Positions 1 to 4,449 of a stretch of 5,129 nt of DNA are shown here, piece after piece (position 1 is the first letter of the stretch; the number at the start of each line of letters is the position of its first letter). A program made the position numbers and the translations under genes. The notes below the pieces were generated by a model. That model made no database searches. It was not told the DNA's origin and saw only the letters and a program-made list of their open reading frames with translations. Origin of the DNA: an uncultured Bacilli bacterium (GTDB lineage Bacteria; Bacillota_I; Bacilli_A; RF39; UBA660). The stretch covers positions 1 through 5,129 of the forward strand of contig CALWAA010000084.1 in NCBI GenBank assembly GCA_944372725.1, given 5' to 3'.

Positions 1-21
1 CTAAGATTTAGTTTCTATCTT

Positions 22-49
22 AACATAAGGAAGTGTCGAATTTTGTCAA
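22..49 (-). promoter_or_regulatory. possible sigma-A promoter for a gene left of the window
   Basis: On the minus strand there is a perfect TTGACA at 49-44, then a 16-base spacer and TATGTT (4 of 6 matches to TATAAT) at 27-22. It points out of the window, so any gene it serves is not visible. The -10 box is weak and the spacer is one base short. A 6-base inverted repeat, TAAGAT at 2-7 and ATCTTA at 17-22, lies just downstream. This is a candidate only. Confidence 0.3.
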
Positions 50-84
50 ACCGTGGAAAACCCTTTATAAAAGTTTTAAAAATG

Positions 85-121
85 AAAAAAGGAATTATTC
101 TCTTGCTGTACAAATAATTCC
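85..121 (-). terminator. intrinsic terminator of the anchored-protein gene
   Basis: On the minus strand a perfect 9-base stem, GGAATTATT (121-113) with AATAATTCC (99-91), encloses a 13-base loop and is followed at once by six T residues (90-85) and more T-rich sequence. The hairpin starts inside the coding region and its distal arm contains the TAA stop codon (97-95) of the 244-residue gene, so the last codons also form the terminator. Confidence 0.85.
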
Positions 122-829
122 TCTATTTTCAATAAAATCATCTGAGTCAATTTCTTCTTTAATATCTTTTTTAAATTCTCCGTCTTGATAAGTATAAGTA
201 TAATATGCTTCAACAATATCTTCATGAGGAGCATTACATACACTCTCACCATGATAATTTACATCTTCTACAACTCTAGTCGCATAAATCGTAATCACAT
301 TATCGTCATATTCTATAAAATCCGTATAATCTTTGATAAGCATTTCATCTTCATCGATTTCTGTTTCTTCTAAAATGATATTTCCTTCTGTATCAATCGC
401 ATACAAAGTAGTTGTTCTACCTGCTGTACCATCTGTAAAGGTAAATACAATGACATCGTCAATTACTTGAAAATTTAAAAATATTTTATAATCAATACTT
501 CCGTTTTCTTCAACATTAAGTCCATCCTCTTGATAAAACTCATGGCCATTAATACTAGCCTTTACACTTTTAGGATAACCATTCTCTTTAAAATTATAGA
601 ACTCAAATTCAAGGGTTTGTTTTTCCCCATTTACTTCTAATGTTTTCTTACAATAAATGGCATTTTCTTCATCACAATCTTGAACAACTAAAGCACCTTC
701 GGGAATACGAACTCTTATTCCTTCACTTCGAAGATGAGAATCTTTTAATTTAAAAGTACTTGCAAATACAATTAAACAAACTAATATCACCGCTACAACA
801 ACAATCCCTACTATTTTACTTTTCTTCAA
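95..829 (-). CDS. membrane-anchored, probably extracytoplasmic protein of unknown function
   Basis: I do not recognise this 244-residue protein. Residues 1-5 are basic (MKKSK), residues 6-24 form one hydrophobic segment, and everything after about residue 27 is hydrophilic and acidic, so it is most likely an N-terminal signal-anchor protein with its body outside the membrane. The membrane segment has a Cys (C18), but the residues before it (ILV) do not make a lipobox. The outer part is rich in alternating beta-strand-like stretches and has four cysteines (C52, C60, C198, C240) that could form two disulfides. The start is a TTG at 829, chosen because a full AGGAGGT lies 7 bases upstream and no ATG fits as well. 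The gene has its own promoter immediately after xerC and its own terminator, so it forms a single-gene unit. The reading frame is secure; the topology is inferred from sequence and the function is unknown. Confidence 0.85.
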   Translation of the reverse strand: MKKSKIVGIVVVAVILVCLIVFASTFKLKDSHLRSEGIRVRIPEGALVVQDCDEENAIYCKKTLEVNGEKQTLEFEFYNFKENGYPKSVKASINGHEFYQEDGLNVEENGSIDYKIFLNFQVIDDVIVFTFTDGTAGRTTTLYAIDTEGNIILEETEIDEDEMLIKDYTDFIEYDDNVITIYATRVVEDVNYHGESVCNAPHEDIVEAYYTYTYQDGEFKKDIKEEIDSDDFIENRGIICTARE

Positions 830-836
830 AAATATT

Positions 837-843
837 ACCTCCT
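837..843 (-). promoter_or_regulatory. strong ribosome binding site that fixes a TTG start
   Basis: AGGAGGT on the minus strand (843-837) sits 7 bases before the TTG at 829-827. It is a near-perfect Shine-Dalgarno sequence at ideal spacing and is the reason for accepting the non-ATG start. Confidence 0.85.
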
Positions 844-848
844 ATTAA

Positions 849-877
849 ATTATAAGAAAAGAAAACTTATTTTTCAA
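849..877 (-). promoter_or_regulatory. sigma-A promoter of the anchored-protein gene
   Basis: On the minus strand: TTGAAA (877-872), a 17-base spacer, and consensus TATAAT (854-849). The -35 box begins only 3 bases after the xerC stop codon (883-881). Transcription should start near 842, at the edge of the ribosome site, giving a leader of about 13 bases. I see no convincing terminator between xerC and this promoter, so read-through from xerC is also possible. Confidence 0.8.
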
Positions 878-880
878 GTA

Positions 881-1768
881 TTATTTTTTCGTACGAGGAT
901 GCGTATGATTGTAAACTTGTTTTAAACGTTCTGCTGTTACATGCGTATAAATTTGCGTTGTACTTAAAGATTCATGGCCAAGCATTTCCCCAACGCTTCT
1001 AATATCCGCTCCGTTATTAAGCAGGTCGGTTGCAAAAGTATGTCTAAGAGTATGAGGCGTAACTTTACTTTTAATATTTTTTTTACGCGTATAATTTTCT
1101 ACTATTTTTTCTACACTTCGAGTAGTAAGCTTCCCTGTTTTACTAACTAAAAAGTAATCACTACTAACCCCATTTAATAAACGAGGTCTTACTTCATTCA
1201 AATAAGTAGCAAACAAATCAGCATCACAAGCTTTATAAAAAACAATTCGCTCTTTCCTTCCCTTACCCATTACTTTAATTTTCTTTTCAGATAGTAAAAT
1301 ATCGCTTAACTTAATGTTACATGCTTCACTTACTCGAAGTCCAGTTGCATATAAAAACTCTATAATAAATTCATTGCGGAATTCTAAATCATTACAAGGT
1401 TTTTCTTCTGTAAATAATATTTCACTTTCACTTTGATTCAAAAAATTAGGTAATTTTTTAATTACTTTCGGATTTCTAATAGCTGCAAAAGGATTGGAAC
1501 TAATTGTTTTAATTTCTACTAAATAACGATAAAAACTTCTTACGGCACTTAAATATAGAGAAGCTGTTTTGCTTTCAAAACCTTTACTAATTAAAAAAGC
1601 CTTATATTGATTTGCTTCTTCTTTCTTAATAGATAAAAAAGCATAATGATGAGTATTCAAAAAATTTTCAAATTCTTTTAAAGCTTCTAAATATGTTTTA
1701 ACAGTTTTTTCTGAATAATTAAGTTCATCATTTAAATATTCCGAAAAAGATTTTACATAACTATTCAT
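881..1768 (-). CDS. xerC: tyrosine recombinase, XerC type
   Basis: This is a complete Xer-family site-specific recombinase of 295 residues, which in the cell would act at the chromosomal dif site to resolve chromosome dimers. The N-terminal SAM-like DNA-binding domain covers about residues 1-95 (FSEYL...NYSEKTVKTY) and the catalytic domain about 110-290. All six catalytic residues are present: R145 (ATGLRVSEA), K169 (MGKGRKER), H239 and R242 (TPHTLRHTFA), H265 (LGHESLSTTQ) and the nucleophile Y274 (IYTHV). The ending, with HPR near the C terminus, is typical of cellular Xer proteins rather than phage integrases. NPFAAI...LPNFL before the catalytic domain resembles XerC more than XerD, so I favour XerC, though XerD is not excluded. 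I chose the ATG at 1768 because it matches the family's N terminus; it overlaps the upstream gene by 8 bases and has only a weak ribosome site, which suggests translational coupling. An in-frame TTG at 1798 would add 10 residues. Confidence 0.93.
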   Translation of the reverse strand: MNSYVKSFSEYLNDELNYSEKTVKTYLEALKEFENFLNTHHYAFLSIKKEEANQYKAFLISKGFESKTASLYLSAVRSFYRYLVEIKTISSNPFAAIRNPKVIKKLPNFLNQSESEILFTEEKPCNDLEFRNEFIIEFLYATGLRVSEACNIKLSDILLSEKKIKVMGKGRKERIVFYKACDADLFATYLNEVRPRLLNGVSSDYFLVSKTGKLTTRSVEKIVENYTRKKNIKSKVTPHTLRHTFATDLLNNGADIRSVGEMLGHESLSTTQIYTHVTAERLKQVYNHTHPRTKK

Positions 1769-2228
1769 ATAAATAAAAATACAACTTTCTTTGAACAAAA
1801 TAAGGTAGTGTTCCTAAAATTTTTAAAAACTTAATTTTATCTTGAACACTTTTAAGTTCCTCTATAATTTTCTCATCAACTTTATGATTTAAAAAATTAA
1901 TAATCTTATTTAAAAACACTTTATCACCATATTTATCATTTAGTAGTTTCCACATATCATAATTATAATCTTTTGTAAGGGATTCTATTTTACGTGTATA
2001 CTTATTCTCATAATAAATAACAACAAGAGGCATATCGTCATTTACATCCAATAAATTAGCTTCCTTTACCGCTTTCATAATCTCGCTTTTGGTAAATTTT
2101 AGAGTAAAAGCATCTAACTCTTCCAAATTTGTCGATGTAAAACCCCCTGATATTTTTAAATCTAATAAATTAATTGGAAAATAATTTTTAGGTCTTACTT
2201 CAACCGCTAAATAATATTTATTTTCCAT
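1761..2228 (-). CDS. hypothetical protein coupled to xerC
   Basis: This 155-residue protein is not one I recognise. It has no signal peptide or membrane segment and looks cytoplasmic. The first third (MENKYYLAVEVRP, then SGGFTSTNLEELDAF) looks like a compact alpha/beta fold, residues 67-77 (MPLVVIYYENK) read as a buried beta strand, and the C-terminal half (about 95-155) is mostly lysine-rich helices ending in aromatic residues (YFYLYE). The ATG at 2228 has AGGAG at 2242-2238, 9 bases upstream, and a strong promoter before it. Its stop codon (1763-1761) lies inside the xerC start region, overlapping by 8 bases, so the two are almost certainly one operon and probably translationally coupled. 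That arrangement suggests a link to recombination or simply shared expression; nothing in the sequence decides between these. The reading frame is well supported. Confidence 0.82.
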   Translation of the reverse strand: MENKYYLAVEVRPKNYFPINLLDLKISGGFTSTNLEELDAFTLKFTKSEIMKAVKEANLLDVNDDMPLVVIYYENKYTRKIESLTKDYNYDMWKLLNDKYGDKVFLNKIINFLNHKVDEKIIEELKSVQDKIKFLKILGTLPYFVQRKLYFYLYE

Positions 2229-2251
2229 AACACTTCACTCCTAACATTAAA

Positions 2252-2280
2252 AGTATATCACTTTCTATATAGCTTGTAAA
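2252..2280 (-). promoter_or_regulatory. sigma-A promoter of the unknown gene-xerC operon
   Basis: On the minus strand: TTTACA (2280-2275), a 17-base spacer, and TATACT (2257-2252), with TG one base upstream of the -10 box making an extended -10 (TGATATACT). Each box matches 5 of 6 consensus positions. Transcription should start near 2245, only a few bases before the AGGAG at 2242-2238. It is divergent from the tRNA promoter about 85 bases away. Confidence 0.8.
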
Positions 2281-2363
2281 ACAATTTTATTTCTAAAGTT
2301 GTGCCATAAATAGAAAATAAAGTAAAATTTCCTAATAATTTCACATTTTTTAAAAAATAGTCA

Positions 2364-2392
2364 TTTACTTTATTTTCGCCTTATGTTATACT
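2364..2392 (+). promoter_or_regulatory. sigma-A promoter of the two-tRNA operon
   Basis: TTTACT (2364-2369), a 17-base spacer and TATACT (2387-2392), preceded by TG one base upstream of the -10 box (TGTTATACT, extended -10). Transcription should start near 2399, about 8 bases before the first mature tRNA base, leaving a very short 5' piece for RNase P to remove. Confidence 0.8.
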
Positions 2393-2406
2393 AATAAACG
2401 TGATGC

Positions 2407-2483
2407 GGACCTCTAGCTCAGTTGGTTAGAGCATCCGGCTCATAACCGGGCGGTCGTAGGTTCGAGTCCTACGAGGTCCACCA
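2407..2483 (+). tRNA. tRNA with CAU anticodon, probably tRNA-Ile2 (lysidine type)
   Basis: A complete 77-base cloverleaf with encoded CCA. The acceptor stem is GGACCTC (2407-2413) with GAGGTCC (2473-2479) and discriminator A; the D arm is GCTC/GAGC; the anticodon stem is TCCGG/CCGGG around the loop CTCATAA with CAT at 2441-2443; the T arm is GTAGG/CCTAC around TTCGAGT. It is not the initiator: base pair 1-72 is a normal G-C, and the three stacked G-C pairs of initiators are missing from the anticodon stem. Three tRNAs share the CAU anticodon. C4-G69 and C5-G68 in the acceptor stem are the pairs known to mark tRNA-Ile2 for TilS, which converts C34 to lysidine so that it reads AUA. Elongator tRNA-Met is the alternative. 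Followed after 6 bases by tRNA-Leu in the same transcript. Confidence 0.93.
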
Positions 2484-2489
2484 TCTAAT

Positions 2490-2574
2490 GCACGTGTGGC
2501 GGAATTGGTAGACGCACTAGACTTAGGATCTAGCGGTTCATTCCATGGGGGTTCGAGTCCCTTCACGTGCACCA
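2490..2574 (+). tRNA. tRNA-Leu (anticodon UAG)
   Basis: A complete class II tRNA of 85 bases with encoded CCA. The acceptor stem is GCACGTG (2490-2496) with CACGTGC (2564-2570) and discriminator A2571. The anticodon stem is CTAGA/TCTAG around the loop CTTAGGA, with anticodon TAG at 2524-2526, reading CUA/CUG and possibly all CUN codons. The long variable arm between the anticodon and T stems is as expected for leucine, and the T loop is TTCGAGT. It is cotranscribed with the CAU tRNA upstream and followed by a terminator 12 bases after the CCA. Confidence 0.95.
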
Positions 2575-2585
2575 ACTAGTATTCG

Positions 2586-2611
2586 AAAGCTCTTATTTTA
2601 AGGGCTTTTTT
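2586..2611 (+). terminator. intrinsic terminator of the tRNA operon
   Basis: A 10-pair stem, AAAGCTCTTA (2586-2595) with TAAGGGCTTT (2599-2608), includes one T-G wobble and closes a 3-base loop. The T run at 2606-2611 ends the stem and continues as the tail. It lies just after tRNA-Leu and before any other gene, so it belongs to the tRNA transcript. Confidence 0.88.
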
Positions 2612-2637
2612 CGTTCTTTACTTTTAGAGTACTCTAA

Positions 2638-2662
2638 TTAAAAAACTAGCTATCAAGCTAGT
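2638..2662 (-). terminator. intrinsic terminator of the small gene-PemK/MazF-like operon
   Basis: On the minus strand a perfect 7-base stem, ACTAGCT (2662-2656) and AGCTAGT (2651-2645), closes a 4-base loop and is followed by TTTTTAATTA. It begins 11 bases after the TAA stop of the PemK/MazF-like gene (2676-2674). It faces the tRNA terminator, so the two operons converge and each has its own stop signal. Confidence 0.8.
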
Positions 2663-2673
2663 ATATTCAAATT

Positions 2674-3057
2674 TTATTCTTCAGAAATAGTTACTGTTAA
2701 AGTACTAAGAAATTCATTATAAGCTTCCAAAAAGCGCATATAATCATCTATATCCACTTGTCCTATCTTAAATTGTATATTTTTAAGAGGAATACTATAA
2801 ATCTGGTCACATTTTACAATACTATCTTTATGAAGATTGTTATTACTATTTTTATCAAGAGGTTCATTATATTTAAATTTAGAATTCTCTTTAGACTTTT
2901 TACGATGAGAAGATACTATTAAACCAAAATATTCAATAGGAACCAGCTGATTGTCATCATCAATAATCACAAATAAATGATTCTCTCCCTTTTCTCCTTT
3001 ATCATAATCATATTTAGAAACAAACACAATATCTCCTATTTCATATTTCTTGCTCAT
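2674..3057 (-). CDS. PemK/MazF-like protein, candidate toxin of a TA pair
   Basis: A 127-residue cytoplasmic protein with the outline of the PemK/MazF (CcdB-like) beta-barrel fold, whose members are mostly ribosome-independent mRNA-cutting toxins. Seen here: an opening IGDIVFVS (residues 7-14) like the family's GDIv-V, a second strand HLFVIIDDD (27-35), and a C-terminal block DSIVKCDQIYSI (78-89) followed by QFKIGQVDIDDYMRFLEAY (95-113), which matches the family's usual close with its final helix. The canonical Arg-Pro of the second strand (GHRP in E. coli MazF, Arg being catalytic) is missing; the aligned residues are N26-H27. Ser49-Ser50 stand near the catalytic Thr. The region 52-77 is Lys/Asn-rich and longer than usual. 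An AGGGGAG ribosome site lies just upstream and a 55-residue gene ends 12 bases before it. The fold assignment is fairly good. Toxic activity is unproven given the changed site, and it may instead be a divergent subfamily with another chemistry. Confidence 0.75.
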   Translation of the reverse strand: MSKKYEIGDIVFVSKYDYDKGEKGENHLFVIIDDDNQLVPIEYFGLIVSSHRKKSKENSKFKYNEPLDKNSNNNLHKDSIVKCDQIYSIPLKNIQFKIGQVDIDDYMRFLEAYNEFLSTLTVTISEE

Positions 3058-3063
3058 ACTCTA

Positions 3064-3070
3064 CTCCCCT
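3064..3070 (-). promoter_or_regulatory. ribosome binding site joined to the upstream stop codon
   Basis: AGGGGAG (3070-3064) lies 6 bases before the ATG at 3057-3055. Its first A is the last base of the TAA stop (3072-3070) of the 55-residue gene, so ribosomes finishing the first protein arrive directly at the second start. This fits coupled expression of the pair. Confidence 0.75.
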
Positions 3071-3237
3071 TACTTATAAAACGATGTTCTTTTCCCTTTA
3101 TGTTCCTCTTCTAAAACAGGATTATTTTTAAAAGCCTCTGTATGAGGTTTTATTAATCCTTGACTTTTAGACTTTAAAATCAATTCTTTAACTTTTTTTT
3201 TCAAGGTACGATTTTTCAAGCTTTTATCATTTTTCAT
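3070..3237 (-). CDS. small basic protein, candidate antitoxin
   Basis: A 55-residue reading frame, easily missed for its length, from ATG 3237 to TAA 3070. It has the best signals one could ask of a small gene: AGAGGTG 7 bases before the ATG, a consensus promoter just upstream, and a PemK/MazF-like gene 12 bases downstream that uses the end of its stop codon in its ribosome site. The N-terminal half is a lysine-rich, probably helical stretch (residues 5-26), followed by GLIKPHTEAFKNNP (27-40), an acidic LEEE and a basic tail ending in SFYK. I recognise no domain; it lacks the AbrB-like or ribbon-helix-helix patterns of MazE-type antitoxins, and its net charge is strongly positive, whereas antitoxins that wrap MazF are often acidic in that part. 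By position it is the natural antitoxin candidate. Function is inferred from context only. Confidence 0.7.
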   Translation of the reverse strand: MKNDKSLKNRTLKKKVKELILKSKSQGLIKPHTEAFKNNPVLEEEHKGKRTSFYK

Positions 3238-3257
3238 AAATCAACACCTCTACCATC

Positions 3258-3286
3258 ATTATATATAACTTATTCAGCTTTTTCAA
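3258..3286 (-). promoter_or_regulatory. sigma-A promoter of the candidate TA operon
   Basis: On the minus strand: TTGAAA (3286-3281), a 17-base spacer and consensus TATAAT (3263-3258). Transcription should start near 3251, at the first bases of the AGAGGTG ribosome site, leaving a leader of about 14 bases. I see no clear palindromic operator over the promoter of the kind many TA modules use for autoregulation; the local repeats are only AT runs. Confidence 0.78.
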
Positions 3287-3453
3287 GGAAAAATCACAAA
3301 TCATAGAAAAAAATTTAACATAAAAGTGCACTTCAATTGATTCTACTCTTTTTAATTCTGTCTCTCGATATTTCTCAAAAGATGAAGCATGAACAATAAC
3401 ATTTTTATTTAAATAAAGTAAATAAACAAAAAATTTTATAACATAATATTATT
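3287..3453 (-). other. intergenic region between divergent operons, possible gene remnant
   Basis: No complete gene is visible here. One minus-strand frame stays open for about 72 codons, ending at TGA 3229-3227 inside the 55-residue gene, with no ATG in its first part. A stretch at about 3391-3345 reads like real coding sequence (SSFEKYRETELKRVES). This could be the decayed end of a lost gene or chance in AT-rich DNA. There is no ribosome site or terminator that would support a functional gene. Confidence 0.25.
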
Positions 3454-3482
3454 TTGCTAAAATTACTTGAAAATGTTATAAT
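3454..3482 (+). promoter_or_regulatory. sigma-A promoter of the BtaA-like gene
   Basis: TTGCTA (3454-3459), a 17-base spacer and consensus TATAAT (3477-3482), preceded by TG one base upstream (TGTTATAAT, extended -10). Transcription should start near 3489-3491, just ahead of the AAGGAG at 3496. The TTG of the -35 box happens to be in frame with the following gene and could be mistaken for its start. Confidence 0.82.
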
Positions 3483-3495
3483 ATTTTCCTATAAA

Positions 3496-3501
3496 AAGGA
3501 G
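3496..3501 (+). promoter_or_regulatory. ribosome binding site that fixes the BtaA-like start
   Basis: AAGGAG at 3496-3501 is 9 bases before ATG 3511. Another ATG at 3504 is out of frame and only 2 bases away, too close to be used. The site therefore selects 3511. Confidence 0.82.
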
Positions 3502-3510
3502 CAATGCTTT

Positions 3511-4431
3511 ATGAATTATTTTCAAGAAATACTAAATAGAGCTATGAGGCAATGTCATGAAACATATAGTAGCTTATTTGACTATATCTACCCTTTTACA
3601 ACTGAAAATATATCAGGATATATTAATGAATTTACTTTAGAAAATAGATCTCTTCTTACTGTAGGTTCATCATCAGACCAAGTCTTAAATGCTATTTTAT
3701 ATGGATGTGAAAATGTAACCTTACTAGATATTAATCCCTACACTAAATTTTATTACTATCTAAAAGTGGCTTGTATCCTTACATTAAATAAGGAAGAATA
3801 TTTAGAATTTTTAAGATATTATAATTATCCCAAAGTATTCAAAGATAACAAAAATTGTTTTAATATTGAAATATTTAATAAAATAAAAAGCACTTTATTG
3901 ATACTCGACTATGAATCTTACCTTTTTTGGTGTGAATTATTTAAAAATTTTTCACCATTAGAAATTAGAAAAAATTTATTTTCTACCGATGAAGACAGAA
4001 CTGATGTCATTGTAAATTCAAATCCTTATTTAATAAATGAACAAGCTTATAAAACTCTAAGAAAAAAATTAGAAAATGTTGAGCCTAATTTCATGACTAC
4101 TAATCTTTTAAAAGATGAAGTAATTGGTCACTTTGATAACATATGGTTATCAAATATTCCTCAATATTTAACTACACTAGAAATAAAACATTTAGCTGAT
4201 AATACAATAAATGCTCTAAAGCATAATGGATTAATGCTAATAAGTTATTTATATCAAACTACTATTAATACCCCTTATAACAAAGATTGGGAGCCAATAT
4301 ATAATTTACCTCAAATTTTAAATTTATTAAAAGAATACAATCCTTATTTAAGTTCTTTTTTAGGAGTAAAAGGCTTGAAGTTTAAAGATGAAAAAATAAA
4401 GGATTCTATTATTTTATGTAGAAAGCTATAA
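3511..4431 (+). CDS. BtaA/DUF3419-like SAM-dependent transferase
   Basis: A 306-residue cytoplasmic protein with a Rossmann SAM-binding core. The glycine-containing loop is LLTVGSSSDQVLNAIL (residues 48-63), followed by the acidic end of strand 2, VTLLDINPYTKFYYYLK (69-85). This pairing, with NP after the acidic residue, resembles the DUF3419 family, whose studied member BtaA moves the 3-amino-3-carboxypropyl group of SAM to diacylglycerol to start betaine-lipid synthesis. A later strand, DNIWLSNIPQYL (209-220), fits the family's substrate-side motif, and LKHNGLMLISYL is near the close of the core. Against a simple BtaA call: it is about 80-100 residues shorter than typical BtaA, and no BtaB-like N-methyltransferase is visible here. 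The N terminus (LNRAMRQCHETYSSLFDYIY) is distinctive. The SAM-binding fold is fairly sure; the reaction is unknown. It has its own promoter and a start at ATG 3511, 19 codons inside the longest open frame. Confidence 0.85.
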   Translation: MNYFQEILNRAMRQCHETYSSLFDYIYPFTTENISGYINEFTLENRSLLTVGSSSDQVLNAILYGCENVTLLDINPYTKFYYYLKVACILTLNKEEYLEFLRYYNYPKVFKDNKNCFNIEIFNKIKSTLLILDYESYLFWCELFKNFSPLEIRKNLFSTDEDRTDVIVNSNPYLINEQAYKTLRKKLENVEPNFMTTNLLKDEVIGHFDNIWLSNIPQYLTTLEIKHLADNTINALKHNGLMLISYLYQTTINTPYNKDWEPIYNLPQILNLLKEYNPYLSSFLGVKGLKFKDEKIKDSIILCRKL

Positions 4432-4449
4432 ATATTGCTTTTATTTTTT
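4421..4449 (+). terminator. weak intrinsic terminator overlapping the next promoter
   Basis: AAAGC (4422-4426) can pair with GCTTT (4437-4441), with a flanking G-T wobble, over a 10-base loop containing the stop codon, followed by a T-rich tail to 4449. The stem is short, and its 3' arm overlaps the TTGCTT -35 box of the next gene. Partial read-through into the TtcA-family gene is plausible. Confidence 0.4.

Noticed and set aside
185..373. Plus-strand open frame of 62 codons
   Set aside because: It is antisense to the well-supported 244-residue gene, lacks a ribosome site and encodes a low-complexity Ile/Phe/Tyr-rich product typical of the reverse of acidic coding sequence.
776..784. Lipoprotein signal at C18 of the anchored protein
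   Set aside because: The residues before the cysteine are ILV, without the Gly/Ala/Ser needed at -1, and the cysteine is in the middle of the hydrophobic segment.
1769..1798. TTG start adding 10 residues to XerC
   Set aside because: The added residues (MFKESCIFIY) are unlike Xer N termini and lie in the end of the upstream gene. The ATG at 1768 fits the family better.
2260..2282. Sequence resembling the firmicute dif site (ACTTTCTATAT then TTGTAAAAC)
   Set aside because: The two halves look like the XerC and XerD arms, but the spacing is about 5 bases too short for the 11-6-11 layout. The bases are explained by the promoter of the xerC operon.
2407..2483. Initiator tRNA-fMet
   Set aside because: The first pair is G-C rather than mismatched, and the anticodon stem lacks the three consecutive G-C pairs of initiators.
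2564..2590. tRNA-Leu 3' end as an attachment site for an integrated element
   Set aside because: No direct repeat of the tRNA end is visible elsewhere in the window, and the only recombinase has the features of a housekeeping Xer protein.
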